Below, in pieces: positions 11,844 through 26,953 of a stretch of DNA of 64,000 bases. Position numbers and translations under genes: made by a program. Numbering within the stretch: the first letter of the stretch is position 1; each line of letters begins with the position of its first letter. Source of the DNA: Malania oleifera (taxonomy: Eukaryota; Streptophyta; Magnoliopsida; Santalales; Ximeniaceae); contig NC_080423.1 in the NCBI RefSeq assembly GCF_029873635.1, positions 96,495,025 through 96,559,024 of the forward strand, given 5' to 3'. Below the pieces are notes generated by a model. That model saw nothing but the letters and a program-made list of their open reading frames with translations, was not told where the DNA came from and did no database searches.

Positions 11844-12229
11844 CTACAACAAAGGGAGAATAAGACCACTCAATTAAATTCACTAATTCAATATTTTCTT
11901 AGTTTTGTGAAGGAAAAATAGAGATCATGGTAACTGAAACATAAGAACCCCAAAAAAGTAACAGAATCCATAACAGGGAATGAAAAACTTATCTCGAGGA
12001 ACTGCAAAAAAAATTTCAGCAATGACAAGAAGAAGAAGAAGAAGAAGAAGAAGAACCTAACGGAATGAACTCAGGCGAGCGGCAATGGTTGCAGGGGGGT
12101 TTGACCCGGGAGATTGGGAAAGGAGGGAGGGGGGAAATGAGGGAGAAATGCGAGGAAAAATGGAGGCAGATTGGGAAATCGTGTGAAGAAGGTAAATTTA
12201 ATAGGTTAGGGTATTAGTGAAGAATCCTC
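11844..12229 (-). other. 5' UTR-like sequence upstream of the AGO4 fragment
   Basis: On the minus strand this is CT-rich, has a (TTC)n run (12027-12054 on the plus strand as AAG) and several intron-like tracts, resembling a plant leader with an intron. It is not recognisable as AGO4 coding sequence. It may be a second captured fragment or the leader belonging with the AGO4 piece. Nothing else is seen. Confidence 0.3.
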
Positions 12230-13190
12230 TAAACCGTCAATAATACCCTATTATTAGTAACGAATGCTCTAAACCGTCACTAATATTCTTAAATAAATTA
12301 TTTTTATATTTTTAAAATCAAAACACTATTAGTGACGGTTTATGAAACTGTCACTAATAATAGACTAATAGCAACGAATCTTGTGAACCGTCACTAATAT
12401 AGTTAAATAAATCATTTTCATATTTTTTAAATAAAAACTATTAGTAACAATTTTATAAACCGTCACTAATAATTGGCTATTAGTGACGAATCCTCGGAAC
12501 CGTCACTAATAGTGTTAAATAAATTATTTTTATATTTTTTAAATAAAAAAACTATTAGTGATGGTTCCTAAAACTGTCACTAATAATTGGCTATTAGTGA
12601 CGACTACTCTGAACTGTCACTAATAGTGTTAAATAAATTATTTTTATATTTTTTAAATAAGTAAATTATTAGTGACGGTTCCTAAAACCGTCACTAATAA
12701 TTGGCTATTAGTCACAAATCCTCTAAACCGTCACTAATAGTGTTAAATAAATTATTTTTTTATTAATACAATAATAGTAGTGACGGTTACTTAATCGTCA
12801 CTAATAATTGACTTTTAGTGACAAATATAATCCGTCACTAATATCCTAAGAATCGTCGCTAATATTTTTCTGGAATAATTTCTACTCGAAAAATGGTTTC
12901 CCGCGATAGATTGAGCAGGAAAATCGATTTTTAGTGATAAAATTATTAGTGACGATTTTGAAATCGTCACTAATAGTGTCGTATTAATGACAGTTGCTAA
13001 AACTGTCACTAATATGACACTATTAGTGATGAAATTGAATCCGTCACTAATGCTTTCGTCACCAAAAATCAGTTTTTTTATAGTGACAGCCATTATAGTC
13101 ACCAATTTATAAGCGTCACCAAATCGTTACTAATAATTAATAGTGATAGTTTTCTATTATTAGTGACGGTTTAAAAGTGTCACTAAAAGT
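12230..13190. repeat. CACTA subterminal array, 114-bp tandem units of paired inverted motifs
   Basis: Roughly two dozen copies of TTAGTGACGG or its inverse CCGTCACTAA. Between about 12230 and 12800 they form about five tandem units of some 114 bp, each holding two motif pairs separated by an AT-rich spacer (anchor GGCTATTAGT at about 12474, 12589 and 12703). Beyond 12800 the spacing is shorter. Subterminal repeats of this kind bind the TNPA-type protein in CACTA elements. The ORF at 12815-13105 is only a by-product of the repeats. Confidence 0.75.
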
Positions 13191-13205
13191 CTTCTTTTTG
13201 TAGTG
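13191..13205 (-). repeat. CACTA terminal inverted repeat
   Basis: Minus strand CACTACAAAAAGAAG, the outer end of the CACTA-like element. A near-identical end lies at 25016-25031. Both are followed by the same 0.7-kb sequence. Confidence 0.75.
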
Positions 13206-13925
13206 TTCTTTCATTAAAGGAAATCAAACTAATCATTTGAGAAAAGAAAGAAGATGAAATTGTCTCTAATAAAATGTGATCAATAAGCAAACCATTGCAC
13301 GCTAGAAAATCAACCTCAAATTTTTTTTTACCATTGAAGCAAGCCTTTTTTTTTTTAAATGAAATTCCAAGACCTTTTAAAAGGAACTTGAGTTTTGGTG
13401 TGAGCCCACTAAACCAATTAAAACGAAGATGGGGGGGAAAAGGTACATGAAGCCCTTGCTTTCCTATGATTAGGAATTTTGTAAGCCAGGGTCTTCTTCC
13501 TCAAGCATAAAGCTAGGGTTTCAGAACCTTAGCCATGGCAACCTATAGCCGCCACAACTAGAACAAGTGCTGCTCCTCACATCCCCCACGGCTGCTACTA
13601 CATATGGTAGCTAGGTTTGTTTCAGCCAAAAAGAAGCCTCCTAACCCTAGTTTTCACTCGCACAGTAGATGATGCTACCCTAACCCTAGTCTTCAGCCCC
13701 TACACAGCAATATACACACAGCCTAACCCATGCTCTAGCCCCTACACAGCAGCCATGCTTCCTTAATCCGTGCTCGAACCCCCCCTACCCATTAACATAC
13801 ACACAGCCTGAACCTTACACAGGAGTTGCAACCATTCAAACCCCACCACAACTATTTGATGTAAACAACCAAAGTGTCCCTACATTTCCCCCATTCTCAA
13901 AAAGCCCATAAAAAAAAAAAAAAAA
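13206..13925 (+). repeat. 0.7-kb repeat next to the CACTA end, first copy
   Basis: Matches 25032-25690 at high identity, with indels. It contains a leader-like stretch and then an ATG (13535) opening a short basic, Ser/His/Pro-rich reading frame. Here an in-frame TAG closes it after eight codons, while in the second copy it stays open for 63 codons (25282-25473). The protein is not recognised. It could be a fragment of a host gene or of another element. The CCCTAA words here are scattered, not telomeric. Confidence 0.6.
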
Positions 13926-13946
13926 GCAAAACCTCCCACCCACCTC

Positions 13947-13947
<1 letters not shown>

Positions 13948-13989
<42 letters not shown>
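13948..13989 (+). repeat. (ATT)n microsatellite
   Basis: About fourteen uninterrupted ATT units. From here to the glucosidase stop codon the only other feature is a compound TA/GA microsatellite. Confidence 0.95.
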
Positions 13990-14136
13990 GCTCTGTGCTT
14001 ATTATCCTTCCTTCTCCTTTTAGATTCTTTCTTCCTTCTCTTTTAAAAGTATTCACTGATTCACTTTGTTAATTACCAAGAATCTTTTGTGAGTCAAATC
14101 ATGGAATTACAACTTTTATTTAGCAACAAGCAATGG

Positions 14137-14141
<5 letters not shown>

Positions 14142-14222
<81 letters not shown>
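14142..14222 (+). repeat. Compound (TA)n(GA)n microsatellite
   Basis: About 15 TA units run straight into about 25 GA units. It lies 150 bp downstream of the glucosidase stop codon and is likely polymorphic. Confidence 0.95.
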
Positions 14223-14225
<3 letters not shown>

Positions 14226-14349
14226 TAATGGCTACATATATATATAGATCACAAAGTCATTATTTATTAAATATAGATAATGAGAAAGAAGCTATAGTCT
14301 TCCTCTTGCTAATTTAGTACATCCAAGTAGAATAAGGAAAAGGCACATT

Positions 14350-14355
14350 TTTATT
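14350..14355 (-). terminator. Possible polyadenylation signal of the beta-glucosidase gene
   Basis: AATAAA on the minus strand, 17 bases after the stop codon. That is unusually close, so a later AT-rich signal may be used instead. Confidence 0.3.
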
Positions 14356-14371
14356 CTTGAAACATTCTCTC

Positions 14372-19456
<5,085 letters not shown>

Positions 19457-19514
19457 ATACCCACTGAGCAATTAGCTTTGGTGGTGTGTGCTTCAACCCT
19501 TGCTCAAGCTCTCC

Positions 19515-19522
19515 TTTATATA
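19515..19522 (-). promoter_or_regulatory. TATA box of the beta-glucosidase gene
   Basis: TATATAAA on the minus strand, 59 bases before the chosen ATG. It predicts transcription start near 19485 and a leader of about 30 nt. This spacing supports the start at 19456. Confidence 0.6.
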
Positions 19523-19804
19523 GAGCTAGCTAGGGTTGATTAATTATTGTATCCAACAAACTTTATCCTTCCATGGCTTTCTCGTGCCACAAATTTTGTA
19601 TGCCACTTGCATGCATGTATGCATGTATATGGCCATTATTAGCCTTTTCTTAGTTTATTTTTTATAAAAAATAAAAAATAAAAAGAGTTAGCCTTTTCTT
19701 CATTAATGCTAGCAATCCATGCATTCATGATTTAATTTCCTTTTTTGCAATTAAAAAAATAATTTAATAATGCACACCCAGTACAATATATTAGAGGTCA
19801 CATA

Positions 19805-19916
19805 CAACCGGTTGTATGAGATGCATAGTTTCTCTCATCTCCTTTTTTTTCTTTTATCTGTTTCAAAAAAAAAAAAAAGGAAATGAAAGAAACTAAGCAT
19901 CCCATACAACCAGTTG
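19805..19916. repeat. Foldback (MITE-like) inverted repeat upstream of the glucosidase gene
   Basis: Arms of about 46-50 bp (19805-19850 and 19866-19916) pair almost fully. The outer ends carry the palindrome-like CAACCGGTTG and CAACCAGTTG, and the inner ends are T-rich and A-rich tracts. It lies about 350-460 bp upstream of the ATG. No clear target duplication was identified. Confidence 0.7.
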
Positions 19917-19964
19917 TGGAAATCTTTCATCCCATCAAACGTGAGTTTTGTTTTTTGCTAGCTA

Positions 19965-20511
19965 GCAATTAATAACAAAATTCTAACAACAGATAATTTG
20001 CGAAAAAAGAGGATGGAGGATGCCTTTAATGTGTGTCTTGTGTAAGAAGGAAAGCGAAAGAGTTGATCACATTTTCCTTCACTGTCACTTTAGTAAGAAA
20101 ATTTGGGTTCTCATGATGTGTAATCACATGATCATGCCAAATTCTTTGAAATCAATGTTCTTAGCATTGAATGTATCGAAGCTTAAAGGGTTTTTTAGAA
20201 GGATGAAAACAGTTGTTTCAACAATCATTTGTTGGGAAATTTGGAAGAAGAGAAACGGAAGAATCTTTAGGGAAAATTACTCCACACTCGTAAATGTGTG
20301 ATAATTGTTTATCAAATTTGTACCTTTGGACTATGCTTAATTCCTTCTTGTTTTATTTGGATTGGGAAGAGTTTTTATATATTTACTCTAATTTGGGAGG
20401 GTGATTTCGCTCATTTCTCCCCACTTTGTCATTTTCTTCTGCTTGGGAGGATTTAAGTTGTTTTCTTGTCGCTTTAATAAATTTACCTTTTCTTGAAAAA
20501 AAAAAAAAAAC
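19965..20511 (+). pseudogene. 5'-truncated LINE: zinc-binding RT tail and poly(A)
   Basis: The translation around 19970-20300 shows the zf-RVT pattern of plant LINEs: TTDNLRKRGW (needing one extra-A correction near 20003), CVLCKKESERVDHIFLHC with its Cys and His residues, then WEIWKKRNGRIF. A T-rich 3' end and a poly(A) run at 20496-20511 follow. Only the last part of the RT-containing ORF is present. A target duplication is not certain. Confidence 0.8.
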
Positions 20512-20902
20512 AAAAGGGGGATGAAAGAAAAACGATATGAGTAGTGGACTACTTGAATTTTTGTGCAGCTCAAGCATAATAGGACGCTTTAAAAATTATA
20601 TTTATTTTGTATCAGGTTTTTAATATGGTATCAGATATTCACAATAACATTTCCTTCACACTTATGTACTCTTGATCATCATTCATCATTTTGTTGTTAT
20701 ATATTGTACCATGCAAATTTTTTTTTATTTTTTTTTATTAGTAGATAATTTGTTTTCATCATCTTCTAATGGATCATTTTAATGTGCTCATAATAGAGCC
20801 AGTGGTGACTCTTTAATCATGATTAACAATTATATATAACGGAGGCAGTGACCAGTATTTTATAATATTTTTAAATTAATTTTTGCGAAGATCTTTTATG
20901 CC

Positions 20903-20943
<41 letters not shown>

Positions 20944-22229
20944 ATTTAAACTTAGCACATCTATCATTTACATTAAAAAAAAAAAATAGGCAAAAAATAT
21001 CTTCATATACCTAAAAAAGTAACATAGAAATTAGTATATATTTTTTTCATACATACTAATGTATTAGAATCAAATATTAAAATCAATTAATGCCATTACT
21101 ATTGGTTTCAATCAATCCGACCACACCAATCCCTGCCCATTCTATTATTAAATTTTCTAGGCTGTGGGTCTGTGCACACATATCATCCCACTGACATAGA
21201 TAACCTAACCAGCCTTGTGTTTTGTGAACATACATTGGACGCATACTCATTTACTTTGGCTCTTAGATAATTCATCAATTAATGCATGGTGAAGCCTTCG
21301 TCCCATTCTCCATAATTGAAGGCAAAAGAAAAACCAAAAGCAATGTAGGTCCGGATAAGGCTGAAAAGAGGGCAGAGAGGCTCCCCTCCTTTGCTTGCAA
21401 ATTCACATCAATTATATATTGACATGTACCTTCAATTTAAGGCCAACCACGCATCCAAGTTTTCACGTACGATCTTTAAGGCTTAAGCACTGTTCGATCT
21501 GTGAGATTTATTTTTTAAATCGATTTCATGAGATCATGTATACAGGCAGTATTTGATATTCATATTTGTTTAGAGAAAAAACTATGTCCCAAGATCTCTC
21601 CTGTGACGTAAATTTTTGTATGCAACTGCTTATACTGTGTTGTTTTATCAAAGGGAAGCCTATATGTATGCCTCAAGACATTAAATGCATGTTCTCGTGT
21701 TTTAGCGATAAGGGGTATGTGATGATAAATATTGCTATAGTTCTCGGGGTTCTAATCTGAGCCTTTCAACATTAAAGTTTTAAATTTGAGTAATTAAGAT
21801 AATTTACCGTACAATGTACAACAGATTTTTTTATATAAATTTTTTTGAAAAGGTATATATATATATATAAGATAGGCTGCAGACTTTCTCCTCGATGTGG
21901 AAAGCACAGATAAAGGCCAGAAAAAAAAAAAAAATGTAATGCACAGATTAGAAAGGAAAGAAAAAGAAAAGGGAACAGCATTACCAAAGGAGGAAAAGCA
22001 AAGAAAATTACGAAAAGCTTTACGGGCAGAAAGAGAAATTGCTGCACATATTGCTTTTTTACTAAATGCATGGCAGAAGATATGATCTGTTTGGCTAGCA
22101 AACGACAATTCCAACATATAAATGAAACCATGCACACATGGTATTAGGCCTTGTGATCAATTTAAACCAAATTTGAACATTGACAAAAAATTAAATTACA
22201 TTTTATTTATGGAGTGTTTATTCTCAAAG
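20512..22229. other. Intergenic stretch, no gene recognised
   Basis: AT-rich sequence with a (TA)n run at 20905-20941, an A-run near 20974 and a short (TA)n at 21856-21869. An ORF at 21897-22085 (plus) would give a 62-residue, Lys/Glu/Arg-rich helical peptide ending HIAFLLNAWQKI. It is preceded by an A-run and has no visible relatives or splice context, so I do not call it a gene. Confidence 0.5.
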
Positions 22230-22400
22230 TAATTATAATAGAGAATGTGATAGTAACCCCAAGATCGCGAGTTCGATTCCCTCTTGAGAGTTCACCCCGG
22301 TGAATTTTCAGGGGTGCGTTAATAGGTGGGCGGCTTTCACCCCCGAGTTTTGTGCTACACAATAGTGTCCAAAGAGACTCGATAGTGAGTGGTTTTCTCG
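22230..22400 (+). mobile_element. Possible tRNA-derived SINE remnant
   Basis: GCGAGTTCGATTCCCTC at about 22267 fits the polymerase III B box and sits in a compact GC-richer stretch unlike its surroundings. The A box is unclear, and no acceptor stem or cloverleaf forms, so this is not a tRNA gene. The stretch ends at a (TA)n run. Confidence 0.35.
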
Positions 22401-22406
22401 GGTTAT

Positions 22407-22407
<1 letters not shown>

Positions 22408-22452
<45 letters not shown>

Positions 22453-22558
22453 TTTTCCTATTCACTATTATTATGGTTTTGTTTAAATTAAGTATTTTTT
22501 TAATAAAAGGAAAGGAAAGGAGAAGAAACTACGAAATATATTCATTTTTAATGTATTT
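22408..22558 (+). repeat. Direct repeat, left copy
   Basis: (TA)n followed by about 110 bp that recur nearly unchanged at 23303-23450 (shared TTCTTTTCCTATTCAC and GGAAAGGAAAGGAGAAG). The two copies bracket an LTR-like insert. The repeat is far too long to be a normal target duplication. Confidence 0.85.
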
Positions 22559-23301
22559 TGTGATGACCCAAAAATATATATATATATATATATATGATTA
22601 AATTACAATAATAATAAAATAATAAAAATAGTCAATAAGTTAATATCAATACAGAAGTGTTTTTCTGTAGGATCCTTGATTCCATGTTTGATGCCTAAGA
22701 AAGACCTTGTCTTAGCGAGTGCTCAGAGACCATTGCGGCTCAGTCGCTCCCTGGAGGTCGGCCTGGTCAAAATGGAATTTCATAGGATAAACAGGATAGA
22801 CACTATTTGTACACGTAAATAAGTATATATACATAAAATAGTGTTTTGAAAGATATAATTTGTCGAAATACATAATAAGATAATAATAATATAGGTATCA
22901 TATGTGGGGCCCACAAGACTATGTGGGGTCCACATGAGTCCCGGAGCCACAAGACACTGTTTATATACGTAAATAAGTACATAAAATAATGTTTTAACTG
23001 ATATAATTTGTAGAAATATATGATAAAATAATAATAATATAGGTATCTTATGCGGGGCCCACAAGACTGTGTGGGGCCCACATGAGTCCCGAAGCCGTAT
23101 GGAGGTTTTCACAAGTCTCAAAGCTATGTAGGATGCATTAAATCGTATAAGAGTTATTCGAGTTACGTAGGATCCATTCGGGTCTCGAAGTTGTGTGGGG
23201 CCCAAAGCTATGTATGTACATATGCTATTATCATAAAGCCAATAACCATACAAAATTTTTATAATTTTGTAAAAATAAATAAAAAATGTATAGTTCCCAA
23301 A

Positions 23302-23302
<1 letters not shown>
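22559..23302 (+). mobile_element. LTR-like fragment with an internal 150-bp tandem duplication
   Basis: It begins TGTGATGACCC, a common plant gypsy LTR start, directly after the left direct repeat. It holds two tandem units of about 150 bp (22800-22952 and 22953-23098), each ending in GGGGCCCACAAGACT and GGGGYCCACATGAGTCCC. No primer site or internal region is seen, and a clean CA end was not found. The ORFs here are repeat by-products. Confidence 0.5.
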
Positions 23303-23334
<32 letters not shown>

Positions 23335-23450
23335 CTTTTCCTATTCACGATTATTGTGGTTTTGTTTAAATTAAGTATTTTTTTAATAAAAGGAAAGGAA
23401 AGGAGAAGAAACTACGAAATATATTCATTTTTAATGTATTTTATTTCTAC
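23303..23450 (+). repeat. Direct repeat, right copy
   Basis: Second copy of 22408-22558, differing at a few positions. It diverges right after ATGTATTTT, where the left copy is joined to the LTR-like fragment. Confidence 0.85.
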
Positions 23451-23858
23451 ATCAAAGTAATATTAAGAATGATTTTTGTTCTAATGTAGGTAAAAATTAA
23501 GAGAATATATAACATTAAATTTTGTTCATTGACTTATTATATATTTACTTTTCTTTTTCACTTTCCTTAATAATCAAATATGAAATAGTATATTCCTTCA
23601 TGTCTTTCTTTCGTTAATATTTTTTTAATTCCAAACAAGGCCTATGGGAATATCTATGCTCAAATTTCTCTCTACATCTTATCTTATTCCTAAAAATAGT
23701 TATTCTGCAAACCATATATCACCTTACGGAATGCTTGTCGAAGAAATCACTTTTCCTGTTATCTTATTTTGAAATCGCACATCAAAATTTTTAAAATATA
23801 AGATTATGATTTTTGTTCAACATAACGAGCATGACCGTTTATGAAACATCCAAGTAGT
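23451..23858. other. Intergenic stretch before the copia element
   Basis: Nothing recognised. The last five bases (GTAGT, 23854-23858) pair with GTATT after the copia 3' LTR as an imperfect target duplication. Confidence 0.5.
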
Positions 23859-24219
23859 TGTTGACTTTTTTAGTCAGATCCCTGATTTTGATTATGACAA
23901 ACCGTAAGTTACTTATGTGTGTATTCAGTGCTTGAAGCAGACTTAACACTTTAGCACACACATAAGGAAGAGATGGAAGTTAGGAGGAACAAAAAGATCA
24001 TATCATCTGGCGCATTCAAAGGAAGTTAAAAGAGCAAAGAAAATTAAAGACATTTAAATTTCATTTTTATTACATTTTGTTTTATAATTTGATCTATAAT
24101 AATGCATTTGCATTCATGATGTTAATGACAAGCTCAGAACGACTGTAGACAAACCTTAGGGACCAAAAAAATTTTAGGAAAATCATTTAGGGTCAAAAAC
24201 AACTTTATAAAGACTTCGG

Positions 24220-24670
24220 TCGATTGATTTTTGGGGTCAAATTGAGGGCTAAAATTGTATCTCTGAGTAGCCCCAGTCGACCAAACCATTCTAGTAATAA
24301 CCAGCTTGGTCAACCAAATACATTGTTGGCTGAAAAGACTAAACTTTGGTCGATCGAATCCCTGACAGTGTAAAGTCTTGGTCGACCGAACCGATCAAAA
24401 GTCAACGAGTTGACTTCTCACGGTCGATTGTTCTAAAATGAACGTATCGTCCTTGGTCGACCAAACCAAAACATGTCTAACCCCCAACTGTTCAGCCGAC
24501 CGTTTGTATAGTTCAAACTGGCCACAGTCCACCGAACCTTAGCCATGGTCGATCGAACCCCCGAAGGGTTCAAAATCGCCTCAAGACAATCGACCAAATC
24601 CGTAGTTCAAAATTGACACGGCCGACTGAACTTAGTAATATGGCCAACCGAATCTTGAATATGGTTGACC
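24220..24670 (+). repeat. Cluster of GGTCGACCGAACC-like motifs in the 5' LTR
   Basis: About fourteen imperfect copies of a 13-base word with a GGTCGACC palindromic core, spaced 20-50 bases apart, upstream of the TATA-like motif. The 3' LTR holds about ten at 32750-33120. Confidence 0.8.
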
Positions 24671-24965
24671 GAACCTCTTAGGTTGGCGAAATTTTTACCG
24701 TGATTAAACAGGATTATTTTTCATTAAACCTAATTAAATATTTTTAAAATACCCAATAAGTCCCTAACGGTTATATTTTTTGCAATATCTATATATACCC
24801 CTCCATTTGTCTTAATTAGGACAAGATTAACAAAAATCATTAAGAAAAGTTCTCTTAAATTTTTTATACTCACACTCTCTTATTGCTCAAATTCTTCCAA
24901 TCTTTTCAAAACATATTACTTATACTCTCTTACATTCCTTGTTTTAAAATCATCTTTGAAGAACT

Positions 24966-25757
24966 AAATTAAAAATTTATTTTAATTGTATTAAAATAAA
25001 AGGGTCACTAAAAGCCTTCTTTTTTGTAGTGTTCTTTTATGGAAGGAAATCAAACTAATCATTTAAGAAAAGAAAGAAGATGAAATTGTTTCTAATAAAA
25101 TGTCATCAATAGGCAAACCATTGCACACTAGAAAATCGACCTCAAATTTTTTCTACCATTGAAGCAAGCCTTTTTTTTTTTTTTTTTAAATGAAATTCCA
25201 AGATCTTTTAAAAGGAACTTGGGCTTTGCAAGCCAGGGTCTTCTTTCTCGAGCATAAAGCTAGGGTTTCAGAACCTTAGCCATGGCAGCCTATAGCCGCC
25301 ACAACTGGAACAAGTGCTGCTCCTCACATCCCCCACAGCTACTGCTACATATGGTAGCTAGGTTTGTTTCAGCCAAGAAGAAGTCTCCTAACCCTAGTTT
25401 TCACTCGCACAGTAGATGTTGCTACCCTAACCCTAGTCTTCAGCCCCTACACAGCAATATACACAGTGCCTAACCCATGCTCTAGCCCCTACACGGCAGC
25501 CGTGCTACCATAATCCATCAACATACACACAGCCTAACCCTTACACAGTAGTTGGCTGCCCTAAACCATGCTCCGACCCCTATTCAAACCCCACCACCAC
25601 TATTTGATGTAAACAACCAAAGCGTCCCTACATTTCCCCCATTCTCAAAAAGCCCAGAAAAAAAGAAAAAAAAAAAGTGAAAAAGCAAAAACCTCCCACC
25701 CACCTCTTTTCTTCTATATATACATTTCTTGAATATATATATATATATATATATATA
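24966..25757 (+). repeat. Foreign insert in the copia 5' LTR: CACTA end plus 0.7-kb repeat, second copy
   Basis: The segment replaces about 20 bp of LTR sequence relative to the 3' LTR. It contains a CACTA end (25016-25031, minus strand CACTACAAAAAAGAAGG) and then 25032-25690, matching 13206-13925. It ends in a (TA)n run (25734-25757). An open frame of 63 codons starts at ATG 25282 (MAAYSRHNWNKCC; MVARFVSAKKK) and is unrecognised. Confidence 0.75.
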
Positions 25758-25969
25758 TTTAGGCATTTATTTTCTTCATCCAAAAGTTATACTCTCACTT
25801 GTTCTTTGTTTGTGAAAACTTATTTTTAAGAGTTAACTTCTTGGATCTATCATATATTTTATTATTTAGGCATTTATTTTCTTCGTCCAAAGCTTATACT
25901 CTCACTTGTTCTTTGTTTGTGAAAACTTATTTTTAAGAGTTAACTTCTTTGATCTATCATATATTTTAT
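25758..25969 (+). repeat. Tandem duplication of about 105 bp in the 5' LTR
   Basis: Two copies of a unit starting TTTAGGCATTTATTTTCTTC lie head to tail. The 3' LTR has the unit once (from 33425), so the duplication arose after insertion of the element. Confidence 0.85.
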
Positions 25970-26901
25970 AGATAAATATTATTGGGAGAAATTTTATATT
26001 AGTTATTTTTGAAATACTTGAGCGCATATAATTTGTGTTAGGATAGTCTTATTGCAATCGTGCTTACACTCACACATACTATTTTTGTAAGTTCATTTAT
26101 AAGCAAAAATCCTAGATTCTCCTGTACTTTATTTGGGAAAAACATTTTTGGAGAAATATTTTGTTTGGGTTTAAATCCTTGAGCATCCATCATATATATT
26201 TTTATTTAAGGATTATTTTAGTGAGAAAATCACCATACTCACATTGAGCTTCATTTCATATCATACGTGAGGGCATTGTGCATATTGTGTACACATCTTC
26301 TTAGTATAGAAGCAACATTCATTGTTGTACGAAAAATATTTCATTTGAATATTATTGTATTCCCGACAAGTGGTCAAAAGAGGGAGATTAGTCCTGCGAA
26401 TAGTCCCGAATTGCTCAGACTCGGTTAAGTGAGTACCAAACTAGTTCAAAACCTAGTTAGGAGAACTAAGTGCACCATCCTGGTACGGTGTTGTAAACGA
26501 TTTCACTCCACCCGCAAGTGAACAACTTAGTGGAATTCTCTTGCTTGTGAGCTTGAGGCGGGGACATAGGCAGTATCGGCTGAACTCCGATAACATAATT
26601 TGTGTTGGCTCTCTATTTAATTTCCACACTTTCAATTCCGCACATGTATGCTAGTACTTGAACTGATGTGAATGTATTAATTGCTTTAAATATTTGCATA
26701 CATACTTATTTGGGGTATACTGAGCTTGCTATATTTGTCTCTATCATTTGCTCAGTTTTATATTAGTGAGTAATTGGCATTCGCTTAGAAAGACCCTAGA
26801 TTGCGAAATACTAGCTGAGGAATTAACCTAGGTAGAAAGTTTTAAATACCCAATTCATCGCCCCCCCCCCCTTTTCTTGGAAATACACCAATTCCAACAA
26901 T

Positions 26902-26914
26902 TGGTATCAGAGCC
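26902..26914 (+). other. Primer binding site of the copia element
   Basis: TGGTATCAGAGCC, complementary to the 3' end of plant initiator-Met tRNA, two bases after the 5' LTR end. Confidence 0.9.
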
Positions 26915-26953
26915 TCGTTACACTAAACTTAAACGTCTTTGTAAAAGATCGCA

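Larger units (their letters stand above)
6931..13205 (-). mobile_element. Non-autonomous CACTA-like DNA transposon carrying captured gene sequence (copy A)
   Basis: The right end at 13191-13205 reads CACTACAAAAAGAAG on the minus strand, a typical plant CACTA terminus. It is followed inward by a long subterminal array of TTAGTGACGG and CCGTCACTAA motifs (12230-13190). The same motifs recur at the left (6945-7060 and 7370-7440). No left CACTAC terminus is visible at the Athila junction near 6930, so the left end seems lost. No transposase (TNPD or TNPA type) was recognised. The cargo is an AGO4-like gene fragment plus unidentified exon-like sequence at 7440-8100. A solo LTR was inserted later. 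Orientation is assigned from the cargo. Confidence 0.7.
23859..26899 (+). repeat. Copia 5' LTR (with internal insertion)
   Basis: 3041 bp, against 2062 bp for the 3' LTR. The excess is mainly a foreign segment at about 24966-25757, a tandem duplication at 25758-25969, and some 95 bp near 24340-24440 missing from the other LTR. It has a TATA-like CTATATATAC at 24789-24798 and many GGTCGACCGAACC-like words at 24220-24670. Confidence 0.85.

Noticed and set aside
12815-13105. 96-codon minus-strand ORF
   Set aside because: Made of CACTA subterminal repeats.
13640-13760. Interstitial telomere repeat (CCCTAA words)
   Set aside because: The words are scattered and not in tandem.
19457-19471. Upstream start of the beta-glucosidase frame
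   Set aside because: It would begin with TTG. The first ATG, at 19456, gives a proper signal peptide.
20618-20640. Primer binding site from ATATGGTATCAGATATT
   Set aside because: Only part of the tRNA-iMet match, and no LTR end or internal region next to it.
21897-22085. 62-codon Lys/Glu-rich ORF
   Set aside because: Preceded by a poly(A) run, no splice or promoter context and no known relative. Left as unassigned.
22262-22300. tRNA gene from the GTTCGATTCC word
   Set aside because: No acceptor stem, anticodon loop or A box at the right distance. SINE remnant is more likely.
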